Positions 57,936 to 64,000 of a DNA stretch of 64,000 nucleotides are shown piece after piece. Numbering within the stretch: position 1 is the stretch's first letter; each line of letters starts with the position of its first letter. Below the pieces are notes generated by a model. The model was not told where the DNA came from. It saw nothing but the letters and a program-made list of their open reading frames with translations, and searched no databases. The stretch comes from Larsenimonas suaedae (GTDB taxonomy: Bacteria; Pseudomonadota; Gammaproteobacteria; Pseudomonadales; Halomonadaceae): NCBI RefSeq assembly GCF_023712105.1, contig NZ_JAMLJI010000002.1, positions 1-64,000 of the forward strand, given 5' to 3'. A program made the translations under genes and the position numbers.

Positions 57936-58658
57936 TCACTGATACCGAGAAGGCAGACTCAGCCTCTTGCTGTCGATCCAGTGATCGACCAGCTCGGGCA
58001 CATGAGTAGCAGCAGGCCCGACGATCGGCGTCGCCCCGGTGCCTTTCACGAGCGCATCGGCGTTCGGGTCGATCACCACTTTCGAGGTAATGTCCGAAGC
58101 TTCATCGATCAATGCCGCAGCCGGCATGACCTTGAGCGACGTACCAACCACCAGCACCCAATCAGCATCAGCCATGATATGGCAGGCGGTATCATAAAGC
58201 AGAACCGGCTCGCCAAACCAGACAACATGCGGCCTTAACTGGTAGCCCTTGTCGCACTGATCGCCAAGCTCAATGCCCTCATCGCCACGTAGACGATAAA
58301 GCATCTTGCTGTCGACCGAGGAACGGGCCTTGAAGATATCACCGTGCAGATGCAACACGTCCCGGGAACCGGCCCGTTCGTGAAAGTTATCGATGTTCTG
58401 GGTGATGATGCTGACACGCACTCCGCTCTCCTCAAGCCGCGCCAGTGCGTGATGAGCGGCGTTCGGCTCGGCGGCTCTGATCTCATCGCGACGAGCGTTG
58501 TAGAAAGCCAGCACGCGCTCGGGGTCACGCTCCCAGCCTTCCGGGGTCGCGACGTCTTCGATGCGGTGATCCGCCCAGAGGCCCTGACTGTCTCTGAACG
58601 TACTTATGCCGCTTTCGGCACTGATCCCTGCACCGGTAAGAACAACCACATGGGGCAT
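57936..58658 (-). CDS. Sir2-family NAD-dependent protein deacylase without zinc cysteines
   Basis: 240 residues. The NAD site is VLTGAGISAESGISTFRDS, the catalytic His is in LHLHGDIF, QNIDNFHERAG is intact, and FYNARR supplies the Tyr-x-x-Arg pair that favours acidic acyl groups (succinyl, malonyl) in SIRT5-like enzymes. The four zinc cysteines of CobB are missing: between LHLHGD and VVWFGE only one Cys (DQCDKG) is present. It is followed by the BASS transporter after 46 bp. Confidence 0.88.
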   Translation of the reverse strand: MPHVVVLTGAGISAESGISTFRDSQGLWADHRIEDVATPEGWERDPERVLAFYNARRDEIRAAEPNAAHHALARLEESGVRVSIITQNIDNFHERAGSRDVLHLHGDIFKARSSVDSKMLYRLRGDEGIELGDQCDKGYQLRPHVVWFGEPVLLYDTACHIMADADWVLVVGTSLKVMPAAALIDEASDITSKVVIDPNADALVKGTGATPIVGPAATHVPELVDHWIDSKRLSLPSRYQ

Positions 58659-58877
58659 GACATGCTCACTTCATGAAACGTTTCTAATCGACAGTTACCG
58701 AGACCCTAGCGCATTAGCCTCTCTAATAGGCGCCTAGAGTAAAACGTGCGCGGGATCAGAGCAAATGAGCCTGTGACGGAGCACCCCATTTCCCCGGAGT
58801 TCGCCCGTTTTGTTAACCTGGATTAATTAATTGTGGCAAAATCGCCTCTCTACCCCACTCACGACCCTGCCCGTTCG
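58659..58877. other. 219-bp divergent intergenic region
   Basis: Between the sirtuin gene and truC. It must hold both promoters. TTGTTA near 58811 and an AT-rich TTAATTAATTG stretch are seen, but no clear -35/-10 pair with good spacing. Confidence 0.4.
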
Positions 58878-59627
58878 ATGCAATTACACCCTCTGCTCTA
58901 TCGCGACGATACACTTGTCGTCACGCATAAGCCTTCCGGCCATTTCGTGCACAGAAGCGCGCTTGATCCACACGTGACCGACATTATGCTGCAGGAGCTT
59001 CGAGACCAGCTCGGTCAGTGGGTCTATCCCGTTCACCGACTGGATCGACCCACCTCGGGGCTCATGCTGTTTGCGCTCTCAAGCGACCACGCCCGAACGC
59101 TTACCAGGCAGTTCGAGGCACACACTGTCGAAAAACGCTATCTGGCCATCGTGCGAGGCTTCGGCCCTGATGAGACCATGATCGACCGGGCGCTTCGTGA
59201 AGAAGACGGCCATCGCCCCAAAAAGGAATGCCCTGCCATGCCGGCCCGCACGCTTATTCGTCGCCGAGCCTGTGTCGAATGGCCTGCACGGATCGACCGT
59301 TTCGACACCAGCCGCTTCAGCCTGATGGAAGCCCGGCCTGTAACCGGCCGACGCCACCAGATCCGACGGCATCTCAGCCACGCGGGACACCCCATCATCG
59401 GCGATGCCAAGCACGGCAAGGGCATCTACAACCGCTACGTCGCCGAGCATCTTGGCTGTCAACGGCTTCTACTCGCAGCCACGCATCTGGCGTTTGACCA
59501 TCCGTTTGATGGCCGGCGCATCACCATCGACTGCCCGGTTGCCGACGACATGGCCCGGCTGATGACCCGCTTTGGCTGGGCGGAACACATTGGCGCCGTC
59601 AATGTGCAACAATACGCCCGTCACTGA
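58878..59627 (+). CDS. truC: tRNA pseudouridine(65) synthase TruC
   Basis: RluA-family pseudouridine synthase, 249 residues. The catalytic Asp is in VHRLDRPTSGL, and the family segments THKPSGHFVHRS, TGRRHQIRRHLSHAGHPIIGD and HLGCQRLLL all match TruC. The ATG at 58878 gives MQLHPLLYRDDTLVV, the natural start; a GTG at 58833 would add a short polar stretch. No ribosome binding site is obvious. Followed by tcdA and a DUF1653 gene in one direction. Confidence 0.93.
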   Translation: MQLHPLLYRDDTLVVTHKPSGHFVHRSALDPHVTDIMLQELRDQLGQWVYPVHRLDRPTSGLMLFALSSDHARTLTRQFEAHTVEKRYLAIVRGFGPDETMIDRALREEDGHRPKKECPAMPARTLIRRRACVEWPARIDRFDTSRFSLMEARPVTGRRHQIRRHLSHAGHPIIGDAKHGKGIYNRYVAEHLGCQRLLLAATHLAFDHPFDGRRITIDCPVADDMARLMTRFGWAEHIGAVNVQQYARH

Positions 59628-59662
59628 CAGGACTCGGCTCGATTCACTTTTTTCAGGCAACT

Positions 59663-60466
59663 ATGGATACGGATTACGACTTTCGCTTCGGCGGCGTGAG
59701 ACGCCTTTACGGCCAGACCACCACCGCCCGGTTCAAACAGGGGCACATCGTGGTGATCGGCATCGGCGGGGTCGGCAGTTGGAGCGTCGAGGCGCTGTCC
59801 CGCTCAGGCGTTGGCCGGCTGACCCTGATCGACCTTGACGACGTCTGCACCTCAAACATCAATCGTCAGATTCACGCCCTCGATGGCACTGTGGGCCAAC
59901 CCAAGATCGAGGTCATGGCCGAACGGGCTCGCCTTATTCATCCCGGCATCGAGGTGACCTGCTGCCACGGCTTCATCACCGCCGACAACCTTGACAAGCG
60001 CCTGCCAGACGACGCCGACGTCATTATCGACGCCATCGACAACGTCGAGGCCAAGAGTGCGCTGATCAATTACTGCAAACGACGCAAGCGGCCACTGGTC
60101 GTGACCGGCGGCGCCGGTGGGTTGATCGACCCCACCCGAGTGCAGCGCACGGATCTTTCACGCACAGAACATGACCCGCTTCTGGCCAAGGTGCGCTATC
60201 AACTGCGCCGCAGCTACGGCTTCACCCGTAACCCCAAGCGAAGCTTCGGTGTGCGCTGCGTCTACTCCGACGAGCAGCGCCGCTACCCGGACGGCCAGGG
60301 CGAAATATGTGCCAGCAAATCAGGGCTTGGTGACAGTACCCGGCTTGACTGCGCGGCCGGCTTCGGCGCCGCTACCTTCGTGACCGGAAGCTTTGGCTTT
60401 GCCGCCGCCGCACTGGCGCTTGAACTGCTCGACCGCAACGCACCCACCCAGGAGACCGACTCATGA
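59663..60466 (+). CDS. tcdA: tRNA threonylcarbamoyladenosine dehydratase TcdA
   Basis: E1-like enzyme that uses ATP to convert t6A37 of tRNA to the cyclic ct6A form. 267 residues. The ATP-binding loop is VVIGIGGVGSWSVEALSRSG, with DLDDVCTSNINRQ (substrate nucleotide and activation), and the C-terminal GSFGFAAAALALELL. The sulfur-acceptor partner genes (csdA, csdE) are not in the window. It overlaps the DUF1653 gene by ATGA. Confidence 0.95.
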   Translation: MDTDYDFRFGGVRRLYGQTTTARFKQGHIVVIGIGGVGSWSVEALSRSGVGRLTLIDLDDVCTSNINRQIHALDGTVGQPKIEVMAERARLIHPGIEVTCCHGFITADNLDKRLPDDADVIIDAIDNVEAKSALINYCKRRKRPLVVTGGAGGLIDPTRVQRTDLSRTEHDPLLAKVRYQLRRSYGFTRNPKRSFGVRCVYSDEQRRYPDGQGEICASKSGLGDSTRLDCAAGFGAATFVTGSFGFAAAALALELLDRNAPTQETDS

Positions 60467-60696
60467 GTGCCAAACGACCCGCTCCCGGCATCTATCAGCA
60501 TTACAAGGGCGCCCTCTACGAAGTGCTTGGCATCGCCCGACACAGCGAAACCGAGGAAGAGCTGGTGGTTTATCGCGCCCTGTACGGTGACTACGCCCTG
60601 TTCGTGCGCCCACTGACCATGTTCATCGAGACCGTGGACGTACAGGGCGAGCCGGTGCCGCGCTTTCAGCAAACACGCGCGTTTTCAGACGGTTAA
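60463..60696 (+). CDS. DUF1653 family protein
   Basis: 77-residue protein with the family pattern GIYQHYKGALYEVLGIARHSET, ...VVYRALYGDYALFVRPLTMF, a small beta-barrel-like fold. Function unknown. The start overlaps tcdA (ATGA), so it is likely cotranslated. A symmetric terminator follows. Confidence 0.9.
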   Translation: MSAKRPAPGIYQHYKGALYEVLGIARHSETEEELVVYRALYGDYALFVRPLTMFIETVDVQGEPVPRFQQTRAFSDG

Positions 60697-60736
60697 GCCC
60701 GACCCTGAAAACCTTCGGCTAAAAACCACCTGGCAT

Positions 60737-60765
60737 AAAAAAAGCCGCCCGAAGGCGGCTTTTTC
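60737..60765. terminator. Bidirectional terminator between DUF1653 gene and bfr
   Basis: A-run, AAGCCGCC-CGAA-GGCGGCTT, T-run. Both convergent genes end close to it. Confidence 0.9.
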
Positions 60766-60782
60766 TACAGAAGGCGATCCAG

Positions 60783-61280
60783 TTACTCGCCGCCTTCTTC
60801 ACGCTCGTTGGCAGCATTCATCTGCTTGGCGTGGTAGTTCTCGAGACCGACTTTCTTGATCAGCTCAAGCTCGGTTTCGATGATGTCGATGTGCTCTTCT
60901 TCCTCGGCAAGAATTTGCTTGAGCAGATCATGGCTGACCCAGTCTTCGACCGAGGTGCAGTACTTGATCGCTTCAAGTAGGTCCTTGTGACCCTTGTACT
61001 CGGCGGCCAGGTCGCTCTTGAGCATTTCTTCGGTGTCTTCACCGATGCCCAGCTTGCCAAGGTCCTGCAGGTTCGGAACGCCGTCCAGGAACAGAATACG
61101 CTCGATCAGGAGATCGGCGTGCTTCATTTCTTCGATGGACTCTTCGTATTCCCACTTGGCAAGACCGTGAAGGCCCCAGTTGCGGTACATACGTGCGTGC
61201 AGGAAGTACTGATTGATGGCGACGAGTTCGTTGCCGAGGATGATGTTCAGGTGCTCGATGACCTTGGGATCACTCTTCAT
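60783..61280 (-). CDS. bfr: Bacterioferritin
   Basis: Heme-containing iron storage protein forming 24-mers. 165 residues. The diiron ferroxidase ligands Glu18, Glu51, His54, Glu94, Glu127 and His130 plus Tyr25 are all present, and the heme ligand Met52 (EEMKHAD) is conserved. GAGGAG lies six bases before the ATG at 61280; the open frame to 61364 is upstream leader. bfd lies 178 bp upstream on the same strand; the AT-rich gap should contain the bfr promoter. Confidence 0.97.
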   Translation of the reverse strand: MKSDPKVIEHLNIILGNELVAINQYFLHARMYRNWGLHGLAKWEYEESIEEMKHADLLIERILFLDGVPNLQDLGKLGIGEDTEEMLKSDLAAEYKGHKDLLEAIKYCTSVEDWVSHDLLKQILAEEEEHIDIIETELELIKKVGLENYHAKQMNAANEREEGGE

Positions 61281-61457
61281 GGACTTCTCCTCATACTGGT
61301 TATTGTTCATAAACCGCTTTGAACGCGGCCTGTGATGTTCGATGCAGCCAGTATAGTGATCCAATCCGAAATTTCGAGACTTTTTTAAACTTTTTTAACC
61401 TCGGTTTAAAACTGAAAATACGAACAATTCGTAGTGGGTAGTGAGGCTGAAAACAGC

Positions 61458-61658
61458 TTACACCGCGTAGGCCAGATCGAAGTCTTCGAACTTCTGAGCG
61501 AGCGCATCGTCAACGATCGCCTTGGCCATGCAGGCGCATTTTCCACATTGGGTGGCGCACTCGGTTTCGATGCGAACTTCGCGCCAGCTATTGGCACCGT
61601 CGGTTACCGCCTGCTTAAGTTGACGGTCGCTCACGCCCTTGCACAAACATACAAACAT
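61458..61658 (-). CDS. bfd: Bacterioferritin-associated ferredoxin Bfd
   Basis: 66-residue [2Fe-2S] ferredoxin that gives electrons to bacterioferritin to release stored iron. The ligands Cys4 and Cys6 (MFVCLCKG), Cys38 and Cys41 (QCGKCA) sit at the E. coli numbering. GGGAGG lies six bases before the ATG, inside a hairpin formed with GGCTTTCC upstream. A Fur-box-like element lies just beyond. Likely induced when iron is scarce. Confidence 0.95.
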   Translation of the reverse strand: MFVCLCKGVSDRQLKQAVTDGANSWREVRIETECATQCGKCACMAKAIVDDALAQKFEDFDLAYAV

Positions 61659-61682
61659 GGCTTTCCTCCCAAGTGGAAAGCC
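61659..61682 (-). promoter_or_regulatory. Hairpin over the bfd ribosome binding site
   Basis: On the mRNA GGCUUUCC-ACUUGGGA-GGAAAGCC lies directly before AUG. The 8-bp stem is perfect, and GGGAGG spans its loop-to-stem junction, so pairing would partly hide the site. Confidence 0.5.
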
Positions 61683-61685
61683 AAA

Positions 61686-61700
61686 TGTAAATAATTCGCA
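61686..61700 (-). promoter_or_regulatory. Possible Fur box upstream of bfd
   Basis: TGCGAAT-T-ATTTACA on the minus strand matches the Fur 7-1-7 pattern TGATAAT-N-ATTATCA at 10 of 14 positions. It lies 28 bp before the start codon. Confidence 0.45.
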
Positions 61701-61833
61701 TAGACACGTGCAAATAGATTCTATGCTCGCTTCACTCCCGCTTCAGTTGAGAATGCCTATCAATTATGTCTGACATTAAGACGCGAACCGCAAGCGACGC
61801 CCGCGGCCCGACGCCGAAGCTCCCTGTTACCCT

Positions 61834-62868
61834 CTAGATATCCAGCCCCTGCATATCCAGTACAACTCGGCCCTCAATGTGCCCTTGCTTCATTCGATCG
61901 AACACCTCATTGATGTTCTCGAGCCGGTCGGTGGTGACCGTTGCCTTGACCAACCCCTCGCCCGCCAGATCGAGCGACTCCTGAAGATCGAGGCGTGTAC
62001 CGACAATCGAGCCGCGCACCGTGATGCCGTTGAGCACCATGTCAAAGATCGACAGCGAGAACTCGCCCGGCGGCAAGCCGTTGAGCGCGATGGTGCCGCC
62101 GCGGCGAACCATGGCCATGGCTTGCGTGAACGCGGTCTCGGACACGGCCGTCACCAGCGCCCCATGGGCACCGCCGATCTCCCGCTTGAGTACCGTACCG
62201 GGGTCTTCATTGCGGGCGTTGATGGTGAGCGCGGCGCCCAGTCGTTTCGCAAGCGCGAGCTTGTCATCGGCGACATCGATGGCCGCCACATGCATGCCCA
62301 TGGCGCGCGCATACTGCACCGCCACGTGACCAAGCCCACCGATGCCTGAAATCGCCACCCACTGCCCCGGTTTGACCTCGCTCACCTTGAGGCCCTTGTA
62401 GACGGTGACGCCGGCGCAGAGAATCGGCGCAATCTCGACGAAATCACTGCCCCTGGGCAGATGCCCGACGTAGTTGGCGTCGGCCAGCACAAAATCGGCG
62501 TAGCCTCCATCGACGCTGTAGCCGGTATTGTCCTGCGCTTCACACAGTGTTTCCCAGCCGCCCAGGCAGTGCTCACAGTGGCCACAGGCCGAATACAGCC
62601 AGGGCACCCCGATGCGGTCGCCCTCTTTCAGATGCGTGACGCCGGCGCCTACGGCTTCGACGAACCCGACGCCCTCGTGCCCCGGAATGAAGGGAGGGTT
62701 GGGCTTGACCGGCCAGTCGCCCTGGGCAGCGTGCAGGTCGGTATGACACACACCTGAGGCTTCGACCTTCATTCGTACCTGCCCGGGGCCGACCTCGGGC
62801 ACCGATACTTCGCGAATCTCCAGTGGTTTATTGAACTCGGTTACGACAGCTGCCTTCATGGTCGCCAT
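61834..62868 (-). CDS. adhP: Zinc-dependent alcohol dehydrogenase AdhP
   Basis: Medium-chain NAD-dependent alcohol dehydrogenase, 344 residues. The catalytic zinc site is [14 protein letters not shown] and [12 protein letters not shown], the structural zinc cysteines are in [15 protein letters not shown], and the Rossmann motif is [17 protein letters not shown]. It prefers short primary alcohols in the AdhP group. GAGAGG lies six bases before the ATG at 62868. It follows an aldehyde dehydrogenase gene, giving the two steps alcohol to aldehyde to acid. Confidence 0.95.
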   Translation of the reverse strand: MATMKAAVVTEFNKPLEIREVSVPEVGPGQVRMKVEASGVCHTDLHAAQGDWPVKPNPPFIPGHEGVGFVEAVGAGVTHLKEGDRIGVPWLYSACGHCEHCLGGWETLCEAQDNTGYSVDGGYADFVLADANYVGHLPRGSDFVEIAPILCAGVTVYKGLKVSEVKPGQWVAISGIGGLGHVAVQYARAMGMHVAAIDVADDKLALAKRLGAALTINARNEDPGTVLKREIGGAHGALVTAVSETAFTQAMAMVRRGGTIALNGLPPGEFSLSIFDMVLNGITVRGSIVGTRLDLQESLDLAGEGLVKATVTTDRLENINEVFDRMKQGHIEGRVVLDMQGLDI

Positions 62869-62888
62869 GATCCACCTCTCGCGTCATT

Positions 62889-62910
62889 GAAAAAGGGCAC
62901 CGAAGTGCCC
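62889..62910 (-). terminator. Terminator-like hairpin between the aldehyde dehydrogenase gene and adhP
   Basis: GGGCAC-TTCG-GTGCCC followed by T-run on the minus strand, about 20 bp before the adhP start. The UUCG tetraloop makes it very stable. Confidence 0.7.
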
Positions 62911-63001
62911 CTCTTTTATACGACTTGGCTGATACTTAAACGATGTGGCAAAGCGCCCTATCTGCGATAAATCGATTTTCCATTCGCGATAAAACGCTCT
63001 A

Positions 63002-64000
63002 TCAGTAAAGCCCAGCCGGGTTGCGGTCATAGGAAATGAGCTGACATTTGATCTGCTGGTAATGATCGAGCATCTGCTTGTGGGTCTCGCGGCCAATGCC
63101 CGATTTCTTGTAGCCACCGAAGGCCGCGTGCGCGGGGTATTGGTGGTAGCAGTTGGTCCACACGCGCCCGGCCTGAATCGCACGCCCCATGCGATAGGCC
63201 CGGTTGATGTCGGTGGTCCAGACCCCCGCCCCGAGGCCGAACTCGGTGTCGTTGGCAATCTCGAGCGCCTCGGCTTCGTCCTTGAACGTAGTGATCGACA
63301 GCACCGGCCCGAAGATCTCCTCCTGGAATACCCGCATGCTGTTGTTGCCCTTGAGCATGGTCGGCTGGACGTAGAAGCCACCGGCAAGATCGCCCTCGAG
63401 CGTTGACTTGTCGCCGCCAACGATGAACTCGGCCTGCTCTTCCCGGCCGATCTTCATGTAGGACAGAATCCGCTCGAACTGCTCCCTGGACACCTGCGCG
63501 CCCATCTCGGTCTCGGTATCGAGCGGGTCGCCCTGCTTCAGGGTCTTGGCACGCTCGATCGCGCGATTCATCAGGTCGTCATAGATGTCTTCCTGGATCA
63601 GCGCGCGCGATGGGCAGGTGCAGACCTCGCCCTGGTTCAAAAACGTCATCATCAAGCCTTCAACGCACTTGTTGATGAAGTCTTCGCCATGATCCATCAC
63701 ATCGGAGAAGTAGACGTTAGGCGATTTACCGCCAAGCTCGAGGGTTACCGGAATGATGCGCTCGGCCGCCTTGCCCATGATCATGCTGCCAACCGGGGTC
63801 GAGCCGGTAAATGCAAGTTTTGAGATGCCCTCACTGGACGACAGCGCGTCGCCCGCCTCTTCCCCAAGGCCGTGCACCACGTTGAGCACGCCTTCCGGCA
63901 GCAGGTCCTCGATCAATTCGAGCATCACGCAGATCGAGGCCGGTGTCTGTTCGGCCGGCTTCAAAACAACGGTATTGCCCGCCGCCAGCGCCGGCGCGAT
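63002..64000 (-). CDS. NAD-dependent aldehyde dehydrogenase, N-terminus outside window
   Basis: The frame is open to the window edge (333 residues of about 506). It matches the ExaC/AldB group of acetaldehyde dehydrogenases: [14 protein letters not shown], the catalytic Glu in [10 protein letters not shown], the catalytic Cys in [11 protein letters not shown], the conserved [10 protein letters not shown], and the group-typical [25 protein letters not shown] in 20-residue-or-shorter pieces near the C-terminus. It oxidises aldehydes from the AdhP reaction. The 5' end must be read outside the window. Confidence 0.93.
   Translation of the reverse strand: MAPALAAGNTVVLKPAEQTPASICVMLELIEDLLPEGVLNVVHGLGEEAGDALSSSEGISKLAFTGSTPVGSMIMGKAAERIIPVTLELGGKSPNVYFSDVMDHGEDFINKCVEGLMMTFLNQGEVCTCPSRALIQEDIYDDLMNRAIERAKTLKQGDPLDTETEMGAQVSREQFERILSYMKIGREEQAEFIVGGDKSTLEGDLAGGFYVQPTMLKGNNSMRVFQEEIFGPVLSITTFKDEAEALEIANDTEFGLGAGVWTTDINRAYRMGRAIQAGRVWTNCYHQYPAHAAFGGYKKSGIGRETHKQMLDHYQQIKCQLISYDRNPAGLY

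Noticed and set aside
62884-63420. 178-codon minus-strand frame within the aldehyde dehydrogenase gene
   Set aside because: Out-of-frame shadow of the aldehyde dehydrogenase; composition is Ser/Arg-rich noise.

Overview
The window is an ordinary, gene-dense stretch of chromosome from a GC-rich gammaproteobacterium. Its gene orders (queA-tgt-yajC-secDF, suhB/trmJ-cysE-iscR, rlmN-pilW-rodZ-ispG-hisS-yfgM-bamB-der, dprA-def-fmt-rsmB-trkA) and protein styles resemble Oceanospirillales, most likely a halomonad such as Halomonas. That assignment is inference from gene content. No prophage, insertion sequence, CRISPR array or rRNA was seen. There is one tRNA, tRNA-Leu(CAA).

Region by region: 1-4047 holds the N-terminal part of a very large surface adhesin on the minus strand, with a LapA-type retention module and at least eight exact-period 306-bp repeats. 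4.3-12.4 kb carries FabV enoyl reductase, a small unknown, two chemoreceptors (one with a clear flagellar sigma-28 promoter and a C-terminal CheR-binding pentapeptide) and a YbiO-type mechanosensitive channel. 12.5-16.8 kb is a mixed set: a peroxidase, an FAD reductase, a Nudix hydrolase coupled to a LysE exporter, a DUF883 membrane protein and a GH108-like orphan. 17.2-22.9 kb has tRNA-Leu, queuosine synthesis (queA, tgt) and SecDF-YajC.

23-37 kb is a long housekeeping block: SuhB, TrmJ, CysE, a shortened isc cluster (iscR-iscS-iscA, without iscU, hscBA or fdx), Ndk, RlmN, PilW, RodZ, IspG, HisS, YfgM, BamB and Der. 37-43 kb on the opposite strand is a three-gene signalling operon: hybrid kinase, single-domain receiver and an Hpt-receiver-diguanylate cyclase. 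43-55 kb has a DUF815 ATPase, an M48 lipoprotein protease, aroE, hemF, tsaC, dprA and a LysM protein facing def-fmt-rsmB. pncA and a dodecin gene then intervene before trkA. 55-64 kb has small metabolic and tRNA-modification genes (TapT, TruC, TcdA), a sirtuin lacking the zinc cysteines, bacterioferritin with its ferredoxin, and an AdhP/aldehyde dehydrogenase pair cut by the window edge.

The points most worth a second look are the SuhB homologue that has lost its catalytic metal ligands, and the reduced isc cluster whose IscS also lacks the IscU-binding tail. Next come the self-contained phosphorelay to cyclic-di-GMP, the pncA-dodecin insertion and the hairpin over the bfd ribosome binding site. 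I found no gene set that is clearly a wholly new system.
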